Below are positions 8,814 through 18,500 of a stretch of 64,000 bases of DNA, in pieces. The notes beneath the pieces are model-generated. The model did no database searches. It worked only from the letters and a program-made list of their open reading frames with translations, and was not told where the DNA came from. Position numbers and translations under genes: made by a program. The DNA comes from JADCRZ01 sp037718865 (lineage in GTDB: Bacteria; Bacteroidota; Bacteroidia; Chitinophagales; Chitinophagaceae), in NCBI GenBank assembly GCA_037718865.1, contig JBBJMP010000006.1:248001-312000 (forward strand), in the 5' to 3' direction. Position 1 is the stretch's first letter; each line of letters begins with the position of its first letter.

Positions 8814-10289
8814 ATGTTTCTATTAGGCATTGATATCGGCACTTCTTCTATCAAAGTATCATTAGTAGATTCACAAACCCGGCAATGCATTGCTGCAGCA
8901 CAGTATCCTGATCATGAAACGCCTATTACTTCCATCCGGCCGGGATGGGCCGAGCAGTCACCCGAAATGTGGTGGGAACATGTTCAACAGGCTGTTGTAA
9001 AAATGCATGCTTCGGCTCAATACGATCCTTCACAGATATCAGCTATCGGAATAGCCTACCAGATGCATGGCCTCGTAGCAGTTAACAAAAATCAGGAGGT
9101 ATTATTTGCTTCAATCATATGGTGTGACAGCAGGGCAGTAGATATTGGCGAGCAGGCCTTTCATGCGATCGGAGAAGAAAGATGCCTGTCTCACCTGTTG
9201 AATTCACCGGGAAATTTTACGGCTGCCAAACTTGCCTGGGTAAAACAGCACAAACCGGAACTCTATGCACAAATCGACAAGATCATGTTACCCGGCGATT
9301 ACGTGGCCATGAAATTAACCGGCGAAATCACCACAAGCATCTCGGCTCTTTCTGAAGGCATTTTCTGGGATTTCAAAACCAATCAACTTTCCCGGGATGT
9401 TTTGGAATATTTTGGTTTTGAGGAACGCATTTTCCCCCCTGTCAATGCCGTTTTTTCCGAACATGGAAGGCTGAAAGAGTCAATAGCTCAAACACTGTCT
9501 CTCAAACCCGGCATTCCCATAACCTACAAGGCCGGGGATCAGCCCAACAATGCCTTATCGCTGAATGTACTTGAACCCGGTGAAGTGGCTGCTACCGCCG
9601 GCACTTCAGGCGTTATTTACGGAGTCAGTGACAAACTGATCTTTGATCCGCAATCAAGGGTTAATACCTTTGCTCATGTAAATCATTCGTTGGAAAATAC
9701 CCGGTTAGGCGTATTATTGTGTGTTAATGGCACAGGCATTCTGAACCGGTGGGTTAAAGGCCTGTTCACTCCTTTGGTCAATTATAAACAGATGGACAAA
9801 GAAGCTGCTGAAATAGTTCCGGGTGCTGACGGACTCCGGGTACTACCTTTCGGAAACGGGGCCGAGCGAATGCTCAGGAATAAGATTGTCGGAGCACACT
9901 TCAATAACATCGACCTAAACCTCCATACGCAGGCACATGTTTTTCGTGCGGCACAGGAAGGTGTGGCCTTTTCCTTTCGTTACGGATTAGACATCATGAG
10001 GGAAAATGGCATGTACCCGACGATAATTCGTGCGGGTAAGGCTAACCTGTTCCTGAGCGATCTGTTTACCGAAGCTTTTGTTAATGCTACCCAGGTTCCG
10101 GTTGAATTGTATAATTGCGACGGGAGTATAGGCGCTGCTATCGGTGCCGGTATCGGCTCAGGGGTTTATGATTCTGCTAAAGAAGCTTTCAGCAACATGA
10201 GGCCTGTGCGTCTGGTAGAGCCTGCCTTAAATACGGCCTATGAGGAATACTATGCAGATTGGCTACAGATTTTAAGGAAATTTATGTAA
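8814..10289 (+). CDS. xylB: Xylulokinase
   Basis: FGGY-family kinase phosphorylating D-xylulose to xylulose 5-phosphate for the pentose phosphate pathway. Seen: N-terminal LGIDIGTSSIKVSLVD, the substrate-loop segment WWEHV and YQMHGLV typical of xylulokinases, WCDSRAV, GDYVAMKLTG, and AAEGV-like AAQEGVAFSFRYGLDIM with the ATP-site segment IRAGKANLFLSDLF. About 491 residues. A TTG directly precedes the ATG at 8814; I chose the ATG. The xylose isomerase follows 59 bp downstream, so substrate assignment rests on both sequence and neighbour. No xylose transporter or XylR is adjacent. Confidence 0.93.
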   Translation: MFLLGIDIGTSSIKVSLVDSQTRQCIAAAQYPDHETPITSIRPGWAEQSPEMWWEHVQQAVVKMHASAQYDPSQISAIGIAYQMHGLVAVNKNQEVLFASIIWCDSRAVDIGEQAFHAIGEERCLSHLLNSPGNFTAAKLAWVKQHKPELYAQIDKIMLPGDYVAMKLTGEITTSISALSEGIFWDFKTNQLSRDVLEYFGFEERIFPPVNAVFSEHGRLKESIAQTLSLKPGIPITYKAGDQPNNALSLNVLEPGEVAATAGTSGVIYGVSDKLIFDPQSRVNTFAHVNHSLENTRLGVLLCVNGTGILNRWVKGLFTPLVNYKQMDKEAAEIVPGADGLRVLPFGNGAERMLRNKIVGAHFNNIDLNLHTQAHVFRAAQEGVAFSFRYGLDIMRENGMYPTIIRAGKANLFLSDLFTEAFVNATQVPVELYNCDGSIGAAIGAGIGSGVYDSAKEAFSNMRPVRLVEPALNTAYEEYYADWLQILRKFM

Positions 10290-10348
10290 TCAGCACAACA
10301 TACAAAGTCAGATCATCCACAATTTAATGTTCAAATTAATTATATAGT

Positions 10349-11680
10349 ATGTCAAATATTGTAACCGGAGACAGGGAGTATTTCAAAGGCATTGGCGAAG
10401 TAAAATATGAAGGTCCGCAGACGGACAATCCGTTTGCTTTTCGATGGTACGATGAAAACAAGGTAGTAGGCGGTAGAACAATGAAAGATTATTTGCGATT
10501 TTCCTGTGCCTACTGGCACTCTTTCTGCGGCGATGGAGCCGATCCTTTTGGCGAGCCCACCCAACTTTATCCATGGAACGAGAAATCGGATGCGGTGGAA
10601 AAAGCCAAAGATAAAATGGATGCAGCCTTTGAATTCATCACAAAGATGGGTTTGGCCTTTTATTGTTTTCATGACATGGATGTGGTTGATTATACCAATG
10701 ATGTTAGGGAGAACGAAAGAAGATTGATGTTGATGGTAGAATATGCGAGGCAAAAACAGTCAGCTAGCGGCGTAAAGCTGCTGTGGGGAACGGCTAACCT
10801 TTTTTCCAATCGCAGGTATATGAATGGGGCTTCTACCAACCCCGATTTTCATGTGCTGGCGCACGCAGGCGCACAGGTAAAAACAGCCTTAGACGCAACA
10901 ATGTCCCTTAATGGCCAAAATTATGTATTCTGGGGCGGTCGTGAAGGATATATGAGCCTGCTTAACACAAACATGAAGCGCGAACAGGAGCATTTTGCTA
11001 AATTTCTCCATACGGCAAAAGATTATGCACGAAAGAACGGCTTTAAGGGAACATTTTTTATTGAGCCTAAGCCGATGGAACCTACTAAACACCAGTACGA
11101 TTATGACAGTGCTACCGTCATAAATTTCCTTCGTCAGTTTAACCTGCTCGACGATTTTAAGCTGAACCTGGAGGTAAACCATGCTACACTTGCAGGCCAC
11201 ACCTTCCAGCACGAATTGCAGGTAGCTGCCGATGCCGGGCTGTTAGGTTCTATGGACGCCAACAGGGGCGACTATCAAAATGGCTGGGACACAGATCAAT
11301 TTCCCAATAACCTGAATGAACTGGTAGAGGCTATGCTGGTTGTGGTTGAAGCGGGCGGTTTAAAAGGGGGCGGCATCAATTTCGATGCGAAAATCAGACG
11401 AAACTCTACTGACAGGGAAGACTTGTTTCATGCGCATATAGGAGGGATGGATGCTTTTGCAAGAGCGCTTGTCATAGCAGACAACATGGTACAAAACTCC
11501 GAATACCGAAAACTTCGTTCTGAGCGCTATAATTCTTTTGATACCGGTAAGGGAAAAGAGTACGAAGAAGGGAACCTCAGCCTCGAAGAGCTCAGTGAAT
11601 ATGCAATTCAGAACGGTGAACCTCAGCTAAGAAGTGGCAGGCAGGAATACTTTGAAAACCTGATTAACCGTTATATTTAG
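10349..11680 (+). CDS. xylA: Xylose isomerase
   Basis: Class II (long N-terminus) xylose isomerase, a TIM-barrel metalloenzyme interconverting D-xylose and D-xylulose. Seen: FRWYDENKVVGG and MKDYLRFSCAYWHSF in the N-terminal extension, FCFHD-type YCFHDMDV, metal and substrate residues in FFIEPKPMEPTKHQYDYD, LNLEVNHATLAGHTFQHEL, GSMDANRGDYQNGWDTDQFP and GGINFDAKIRRNS. At 443 residues it matches the Bacteroidota enzymes. Encoded just after xylB, forming a two-gene xylose module. ATG start at 10349 gives the conserved family N-terminus. Confidence 0.96.
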   Translation: MSNIVTGDREYFKGIGEVKYEGPQTDNPFAFRWYDENKVVGGRTMKDYLRFSCAYWHSFCGDGADPFGEPTQLYPWNEKSDAVEKAKDKMDAAFEFITKMGLAFYCFHDMDVVDYTNDVRENERRLMLMVEYARQKQSASGVKLLWGTANLFSNRRYMNGASTNPDFHVLAHAGAQVKTALDATMSLNGQNYVFWGGREGYMSLLNTNMKREQEHFAKFLHTAKDYARKNGFKGTFFIEPKPMEPTKHQYDYDSATVINFLRQFNLLDDFKLNLEVNHATLAGHTFQHELQVAADAGLLGSMDANRGDYQNGWDTDQFPNNLNELVEAMLVVVEAGGLKGGGINFDAKIRRNSTDREDLFHAHIGGMDAFARALVIADNMVQNSEYRKLRSERYNSFDTGKGKEYEEGNLSLEELSEYAIQNGEPQLRSGRQEYFENLINRYI

Positions 11681-11730
11681 TAAGACAAAGCAAACTTTGG
11701 CAATAATATAAGCATAAAAATGGCATAAAA

Positions 11731-12234
11731 ATGAGTAATAAAAAATGGTATGCTGTTTATACCAAGCCTCGTTGGGAAAAAAAGGTGGCTGAGTCGCTAA
11801 CAACACAACAGATTGAAAATTACTGCCCGCTGAACAGGGTACAACGTCAATGGAGCGACAGAAGAAAGACGATCCTTGAGCCCTTATTTAAATCCTATGT
11901 ATTTGTAAGAATAGAAGAAGACGGTCAAATGCCTGTTCGTGAGATTGATGGCGTGTTGAACTTCGTTACCTGGCTGCGCAAACCGGCTGTTATCCGCAAT
12001 GAAGAAATTGAGGTGATCAAGCGATTTCTGAACGAACATTCAAATGTAAAAGTGGAGGCGACGCAGGTTAATCTCAATGACAAAGTAAGGATTATCAGTG
12101 GGCCGTTGATGATGAGAGAAGGGAATGTGCTTGAAGTAAAGCACAAAACGGTTAAGGTACTGCTTCCATCGCTTGGATTTACATTAGTGGCCGAAATCGA
12201 AAAAGGAAACGTTGAAAAAGCACTATTACAATAA
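11731..12234 (+). CDS. UpxY-family transcription antiterminator (NusG paralogue)
   Basis: NusG-like protein of the UpxY/LoaP group, which in Bacteroidota allows RNA polymerase to read through long polysaccharide operons. Seen: an NGN domain from residue 5 (WYAVYTKPRWEKKVAESL, then ENYCPL and FKSYVFVRI) and a C-terminal KOW-like region (NDKVRIISGPLMMREGNV). At 167 residues the size is typical. UpxY genes usually head a capsule or EPS operon, but here the next gene is convergent and no glycan operon follows, so it is an orphan. An 11-bp tandem duplication (GCATAAAAATG twice) spans the start; the first ATG is followed at once by GCA TAA, so the second ATG at 11731 is the start. Confidence 0.88.
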   Translation: MSNKKWYAVYTKPRWEKKVAESLTTQQIENYCPLNRVQRQWSDRRKTILEPLFKSYVFVRIEEDGQMPVREIDGVLNFVTWLRKPAVIRNEEIEVIKRFLNEHSNVKVEATQVNLNDKVRIISGPLMMREGNVLEVKHKTVKVLLPSLGFTLVAEIEKGNVEKALLQ

Positions 12235-12240
12235 AGCCGA

Positions 12241-12456
12241 TTAATTAACCTCAACGGGATCAGAGGAACAATAGCTGAAAAGATTAACAATCTTGTGTTG
12301 CAGGTTGGAATACTCAATTTCCACATAAAAAGAATCAAGCTGGAAGAGGATATATTTTTTTATCCCCTGAATTCTGGAATTTAGTATGACGCCTTTTCTA
12401 AGAATTTCTACAGCCTGCCCATTTAACGGTAAGGATTGATATTCATTAATAGTCAT
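12241..12456 (-). CDS. Small hypothetical protein
   Basis: A 71-residue ORF on the minus strand, convergent with the antiterminator and ending only 6 bp from it. Composition is that of a real soluble protein (MTINEYQSLPLNGQAVEI at the start, a FYVEIEY strand in the middle), without signal peptide or membrane helix. The region would otherwise be an unexplained 290-bp gap. No family is recognised. Confidence 0.45.
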   Translation of the reverse strand: MTINEYQSLPLNGQAVEILRKGVILNSRIQGIKKYILFQLDSFYVEIEYSNLQHKIVNLFSYCSSDPVEVN

Positions 12457-12527
12457 AACAGAAGGTTTAAAATAGGCCGATTATATTTATCAACATTTAA
12501 CCAAAATCATTCCAAAACGCTTATAAC

Positions 12528-14780
12528 GTGAGATTATTGTGCTGTTTTTCCAGCGACAGTAAATTACTTGATCGCTATCAAGTTTATATTAAACGATGCC
12601 TGCATTTGTTTTCCGCTGGAATTTTTATGAGTGCTGGATGCAACAGCCCTCAATCTGTTAATCTCCCGGGGGCAGACTGGCCATTTTACGGTGGGAACAG
12701 TAACGGTAACCGGTATTCGGAATTAAAGCAGATCCATGCAGGCAATGTGAAGGAGTTGGCTGTAGCGTGGACCTATGACGCCCGCGAATCACCTGCTCCA
12801 GGCAGCCCGCCGCCCAAACGGGGCAAGTCTATTCAATGCCAGCCAATCGTAGTAAGGGGCGTCATGTACGGTACCACGGCAGAACTCGAATTATTCGCCC
12901 TGGATGCTGCCACAGGAAAAGAGATCTGGAAATTTACCCCGCTCAAAGACGAACAGACCTTCAACACGAACAGGGGCGTGGTATACTGGAAGGAAGGGGA
13001 CGACGAACGAATTCTGTATTCCGCAGGTGCAAGCTTGTACGCCGTAAATGCAAAAGATGGCAAGCCGGTGAATCGATTCGGTCTAAATGGAAGGGTGGAT
13101 CTGCACGGAGGCCTTTCTGAAAATTTCGATTTTGACGTCAATAAATTGTCGGTAACGGCGACCTCGCCGGGCGCCTTGTACAAAAATACCATAATAATGG
13201 GCTCAAGTGTTTCCGAAGGCGGAGATGCAGCACCCGGTCACGTGCGCGGCTTTGATGTGGTAACAGGGAAGCTGAAATGGATCTTTCACACGATACCGCA
13301 TCCCGGTGAATTCGGTTACGATACATGGCCCGCGGATGCGCACAAAAAAATCGGTGGCGCCAATGCCTGGAGCGGTTTGGTGGTCGACCAGAAAAGAGGG
13401 GCCGTTTATTTTGGCACCGGTTCACCCTCTTCCGATTTTTACGGCGGTGACCGTACTGGCATTAACCTGTATGCCAATTGCATCATTTCACTTCAGGCCG
13501 AAACAGGCAAAATGAACTGGTATTTTCAAACCATTCATCACGATTTGTGGGATCGCGATCTTCCCTGCCCGCCTAACCTGGCAACAGTGAAGCACCAGGG
13601 TAAAGCGGTTGATGTAGTAGTACAGGCTACCAAGGACGGACTTGTATATATACTTGACCGGGACAGCGGTATGTCGCTTTTTCCAGTAGAAGAACGCGCG
13701 GTACCGGTGAAAGCCCTGCCTGGAGAAAACCCCTGGCCCACGCAAAAATACCCGTTGAAACCTGCGCCCTTTGCCCACCAGGTCCTTTCCGATTCGGATA
13801 TCACCAATATCAGTCCTGAAGCACATGCATATGTAAAAAAAAGGTTAAGCGAATTGCCTCGGACAGATAATAAATTCAGTCCACCCAGTGAAGCCGGAAC
13901 CGTTCTGTTCGGATATAGCGGGGGAGCGGAATGGGGAGGAAATGCCGTTGATCCGCAAGGTGTGCTATATCAAAATTCAAACAATGATCCCTGGGAGCTG
14001 AGCATGGTTAATGCGGCGGAGCGCGACCAAAAAATGTCAGCATTATCGAAAGGTAATTCCCTTTATATCCGTCACTGTGCGGTCTGCCATGGCGAAGACA
14101 GGAAGGGGAGCGGAAATACTTTTCCTTCCCTGATCAATATTGGCAGTCGTCGATCCGCATCAGAAATCAGCAAGGTGATCAGTTCCGGCCTGGGAAGGAT
14201 GCCTTCGTTCCGGAACCTGACTGCGGATGAACACAAATCAATTGCAGGATTTCTTACCAATAGCGAATCGTTCCGGCCTGCCGCCCATCCCGGAACGGAG
14301 GCCGCGAAGGAAAAAAAGGCCGTTCCCTATTCGCCGAAATATGTCAGCAGGAAATGGAAGATCCTTACCGACCAGGAGGGGTACCCGGCCGTAAAGCCAC
14401 CCTGGGGATACCTGAATGCCATTGATCTGAACACCGGAGAATACCGGTGGAGGGTGCCCCTGGGAGAATATCCCGAGTTGACAAAGCGGGGTATACCGGT
14501 GACCGGCACGGATAGCTATGGCGGTCCGTTGGTGACGGCGGGAGGGCTGGTATTTATAGCCGGCACCCGCGACGAACGTTTTCGCGCTTTTGACTCAAAA
14601 ACCGGGAAGATCGTGTGGGAGTATCAACTTCCCGCCGGCGGCTTTGCCACTCCTGTGACCTATGAGGTAGATGGAAAGCAGTACATCGCCATCGCAGCAG
14701 CCGGTGCCCGCGGACAAAAGCTGGGCAAGGGATACATGGCCTTTTCATTAAAACCGATAGAAGTCCCAAATGGACATTAG
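12528..14780 (+). CDS. PQQ-dependent dehydrogenase (quinoprotein) with inserted cytochrome c domain
   Basis: Predicted periplasmic or outer-surface lipoprotein quinoprotein of the PQQ beta-propeller family that oxidises an alcohol or aldose. Seen: a probable lipobox (MSAGC, C38), DWPFYGGNSNGNRYSELKQI, repeated propeller-blade ends (LFALDAATGKEIWKF, GFDVVTGKLKWIF, AFDSKTGKIVWEY), DLWDRDLPCPPNL, and a cytochrome c heme site HCAVCHG (C517, C520, H521) with a likely axial Met in GRMPSF. The cytochrome lies between propeller blades, not at the end, so electrons could pass within one polypeptide. GTG start at 12528; an ATG at residue 34 is too close to the lipobox. Substrate is unknown. No PQQ biosynthesis gene is nearby. 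Confidence 0.87.
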   Translation: MRLLCCFSSDSKLLDRYQVYIKRCLHLFSAGIFMSAGCNSPQSVNLPGADWPFYGGNSNGNRYSELKQIHAGNVKELAVAWTYDARESPAPGSPPPKRGKSIQCQPIVVRGVMYGTTAELELFALDAATGKEIWKFTPLKDEQTFNTNRGVVYWKEGDDERILYSAGASLYAVNAKDGKPVNRFGLNGRVDLHGGLSENFDFDVNKLSVTATSPGALYKNTIIMGSSVSEGGDAAPGHVRGFDVVTGKLKWIFHTIPHPGEFGYDTWPADAHKKIGGANAWSGLVVDQKRGAVYFGTGSPSSDFYGGDRTGINLYANCIISLQAETGKMNWYFQTIHHDLWDRDLPCPPNLATVKHQGKAVDVVVQATKDGLVYILDRDSGMSLFPVEERAVPVKALPGENPWPTQKYPLKPAPFAHQVLSDSDITNISPEAHAYVKKRLSELPRTDNKFSPPSEAGTVLFGYSGGAEWGGNAVDPQGVLYQNSNNDPWELSMVNAAERDQKMSALSKGNSLYIRHCAVCHGEDRKGSGNTFPSLINIGSRRSASEISKVISSGLGRMPSFRNLTADEHKSIAGFLTNSESFRPAAHPGTEAAKEKKAVPYSPKYVSRKWKILTDQEGYPAVKPPWGYLNAIDLNTGEYRWRVPLGEYPELTKRGIPVTGTDSYGGPLVTAGGLVFIAGTRDERFRAFDSKTGKIVWEYQLPAGGFATPVTYEVDGKQYIAIAAAGARGQKLGKGYMAFSLKPIEVPNGH

Positions 14781-14820
14781 CCATTTACCTTCAACTCATT
14801 CACGTCCAGTATAAGTATTT

Positions 14821-14985
14821 TTAAAAAAAGTTTAGATTTAATTTTTTTCATTGTAAATTCCGTCTACAAATCCTCCCCTGTTTAAAATCCTTGTTTTCTA
14901 CCTTGTATACCAATTGATTCATTTGAGGATTAGCCAGTAGATCTTGCTTGCATGAAATTCCTATGACCTCATTCATGGAAGAGAT
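14821..14985 (+). repeat. Protease-locus leader, copy A (upstream of the short propeptide gene)
   Basis: This stretch aligns with 21025-21185: both contain TTAAAAAA(A)GTTT, then GATTTAATTTTTTTCATTG, TAAATTC, AAATCCTCCC, TTTTAAAAT or TTTAAAAT, TTGTAT, CAGCCA, and end with GGCTTGCATGAATTCC-like sequence and TGACCT. The shared leader shows that promoter and 5' UTR were duplicated together with the coding regions. It probably holds the promoter of the 15061 gene. Confidence 0.7.
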
Positions 14986-15060
14986 TTATTAAGCAGGTGA
15001 GTAGTATGAGGTGTAGCAAAAAAGAGTTGGCAAGGGTATTAATAAACTTAAACGGGCAAA

Positions 15061-15510
15061 ATGAAACAGGGCATATATATTTTCATTTATATAGTTACAG
15101 TACTTTCTTTGGTAACCGTTGAGCATAGTTTTGCTCAAACTTTGTCTGATACCTCATTGCAGGGTCGACCCAAGCAGCAAAAAAAAACATGCATCCAGGT
15201 GCAACAGAAAATAGACTCCAGATTGTTTCAGGCGGTGCGGGAATCACGAGGTGAACAGATGGATGCGGGCGTTCTGCGATTGGCAAAGGTCATTGCAGAT
15301 AATAAAGGAAATTTAATGGTGGACATCCAGGCCGATGTTAATGATGTGTTGCTCAGGAAGATTGAAGCCCTTGGCGGCAAGATCATTTATCCGTCAAAGA
15401 GATACCATACCATCAGGGCGCAGGTGAACCTTTCCATGGTTGAGACGATTGCCGGTTATCCGGATGTTAAATTTATTGAGCCGGCAGCCACTGCGGTGAC
15501 AAATGGTTGA
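15061..15510 (+). CDS. Stand-alone secreted protein homologous to the protease N-terminal prodomain
   Basis: A 149-residue protein with a signal peptide (hydrophobic stretch 5-22, ending HSFAQ) whose whole mature part aligns with residues 25-150 of the two giant proteases downstream: shared QQKIDSRLFQA/LLQA, ESRG/ETRG, IEALGGKIIYPS, TIRAQVNLS, VETIAG and FIEPAA. It stops where those continue with a linker (their GSGIPKNN), so it is a complete prodomain without catalytic domain. It could be a free inhibitor or folding helper of the proteases, or the residue of a third, truncated protease gene; the following 85 bp do not align with the protease linker. Confidence 0.75.
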   Translation: MKQGIYIFIYIVTVLSLVTVEHSFAQTLSDTSLQGRPKQQKKTCIQVQQKIDSRLFQAVRESRGEQMDAGVLRLAKVIADNKGNLMVDIQADVNDVLLRKIEALGGKIIYPSKRYHTIRAQVNLSMVETIAGYPDVKFIEPAATAVTNG

Positions 15511-15595
15511 GTCCGGTGCATTGAATTGGCGAGGTTGCCAAAAGGTATAGGCAGCGAATGATTGTACTCTTTATTTATAGAACCAAAACTAACCC

Positions 15596-18500
15596 ATGAA
15601 TCAGAAAATTTACGCTGTTCCTGTTGCTTTATTGCTGTTTTTTTTTACGGCAAACCTTGCCTTAGCGCAAACGCAGCCTGAAGCATTACGACAGATCCAA
15701 TTACTTATCCAGGAAAAGGAATCGCGTACGCCCGCACAACAGAAAATTGATTCCCGGTTGTTGCAGGCGTCCAGGGAAACGAGGGGTTTAAAAATGGCCG
15801 AAGGGGTTAACCTTGACCCTGCAAAATTGAATATGGATAACCAGGGTTACGTAGATGTTGATTTAAGTGCTGTCGTGACCGATGCGCTGATTACCAAAAT
15901 CGAAGCCCTTGGCGGTAAGATCATATATCCCTCCCGGAAATTCCAGACCATCAGGGCGCAAGTGAAACTTTCCACGGTTGAAACAATAGCAGGTCTTGCG
16001 GAGGTCAGGTTCATTGAACCGGCCGCTATCCCTATGACCGTTGGTTCGGGTATTCCAAAAAATAACCTGCCTGGAAAGGGCATTAACAGGCCAGTTACTT
16101 CCTTAGGTGCTGCTGCGGAAAGCACCATCAAGTCATCCCGGCCTTCGTTTGAAGCCAGGGCCGCAAAGGTGCGCAACCAGTTAAAAGAATACCTGTTTAA
16201 GCAAGGTCTTCGTATGCCCTTTGCGGGTACCGTTAATTCGCAGGGTGACCGCGCCCACCGCGCTGACGACACCCGCAACACTTTCGGGTATGAAGGGCAG
16301 GGTATCCGGATAGGCGTATTGTCGGATAGTTATGACGCACTGGGTGGTGCTGCCGGCGACATAGCCACCGGGAACCTTCCGGGTATAGGGAACCCGCTTG
16401 GTAATACTACTCCTGTAACGGTATTGGTTGATGCTCCAAACAGATCAGATGAAGGGCGGGCCATGTTACAGATTGTTCACGACCTGGCTCCCAAAGCACA
16501 GCTTTTTTATGCTACCGCTGTCATTAGTCCAGCCAGCTTTGCCGACAATATCCTGGCTTTACGCAATGCGCCATATAATTGTGACATCATCATTGACGAT
16601 ATAAGCTGGTCCAATGAACCGGTATTCCAGGATGGGATTATAGGGCAGGCTGTGAATACGGTAACTGCGGGCGGTGCACTTTATTTCTCATCTGCCGGTA
16701 ATGCAGGCTCACTTGCCAAAAATACATCCGGCGTCTGGGAGGGCGATTTCAACGACACAGGCTCTCCGGTATTCACTTTCCCTGCTGGTACAAAATCAGG
16801 AACCATCCATAATTTTGGTACGGTGGACACAGCTATTAATGGCAATGTAATTTTAGCAGCCAACCAATTTCACAGTTTGCATTGGGCTGATCCCTTAGGC
16901 GCTTCCGGTAATGACTACGACTTGTTTTTAGTAAGCGCTACAGGAACTATCAAAGGGTCATCGACTAATCTTCAAAACGGCAGACAAAATCCGATTGAAA
17001 CAATTTCTGGAAATCCGCTTCCGTCCCTGGTTGCCGGTGATCGGTTGGTTATATTTAAAGCAGCAGCCGCCCAGGTGGTGGCTTTTCATGTGAATACCAA
17101 CAGGGGAAGACTTACCAAAGCAACAACAGGCCAGACCCACGGACATTCGGCGGCAGTAAATGCCTATAGTGTGTCAGCTACTCCTGCGGTCGGCCCCTTT
17201 CCCAATCCCTTTTCTGCATCCAACCAGGTTGAAAATTTTACCTCCGATGGCCCCAGGCGAATGTTCTTCAATGCAGACAGCACACCTATTACACCTGGAA
17301 ACTTTCTCATTGGTGCCAATGGGGGAGCCGTCCGAAACAAGCCCGATATTACGGCTGCAGATGGAGTCTCGACCACCCTGCCGGGAAGTTCCGGCTTAAA
17401 CCCTTTTTTCGGTACCTCCGCCGCGGCTCCGCACGCAGCGGCCATTGCGGCTTTACTTAAATCTGCAAACATAGCGCAGACACCGGCGCAGATCAGAGCG
17501 ATCCTGACATCTACAGCACTTGACATTGAATCGCCCGGTTATGATAACATTAGCGGCCATGGCGTTATTCAGGCTTTCCAGGCTATGCAGGCGGTGAGCC
17601 CGGCACCACTATCTAATGTCAGCCTTGGCACGGTTACAACAACGGAGGGTACCTTCAGCAACAATAACGGGATCATTGATCCAGGCGAACAAGGCAATTT
17701 AGTCGTGCAGCTAAACAATTCCTCCCTGGTTGAGGCCACCAGTGTCAATGCTACCATATCTACCCTCACTCCCGGCGTTACGATAACCCAGCCTATGGCT
17801 GCTTATGGTTCGATTGCACCATCAGGTAATGCCCTTAACACTGCAACACCGTTCAGCTTTGTGGTGAACTCCTCAGTACCCTGCGGAACAACCTTAACTT
17901 TTACTATGGTAGTAACGTTCGGGGGAGGAGCTAGCCCGCAGGGTTTACTGTTTAGGGTTACAACAGGCAGCCGCGCAGTGCCTGCCATTACTTCTGCATT
18001 GGGTTCAACCCCTCCGGCAGGATCAGGCTTTACATCAGCAACGGGTACCCAAACCGGACGAATAAACCGATCTACTACCGGTGAAGTTTCATCTTGTGCT
18101 GTTCTTAGGGTTGCCCCAGGCCTTGCTGCAACAACCGGAGCACGTTTATATGATGCTTATACGTTTATCAACAGTTCTGCCTCCAGCCAATGTGTTACGG
18201 TTACGATGTCGAGTGCAAACGCTGGCAATTTATTTACAGTGGTGTATAATGACAGCGGGTTTGTTCCTGCTAATCCCAATGTCCATTATCTTGGAGATGC
18301 CGGGAATTCCTTCAGTCCTCAGACCTTCAGTTTCAATGCACCTGCGGGCAAATCGTTCACCCTGGTAATTCATGAGGTAACGCCTGCCAATGCAGCGGGT
18401 TCCCCTTATACCCTGAATGTCAGTTTAAGTAACTGTACGCCCGGCCCCGCCTGCAGTCCGATTGAGATCACGACCACCACCATTGCTGTGGGGGCAACAG

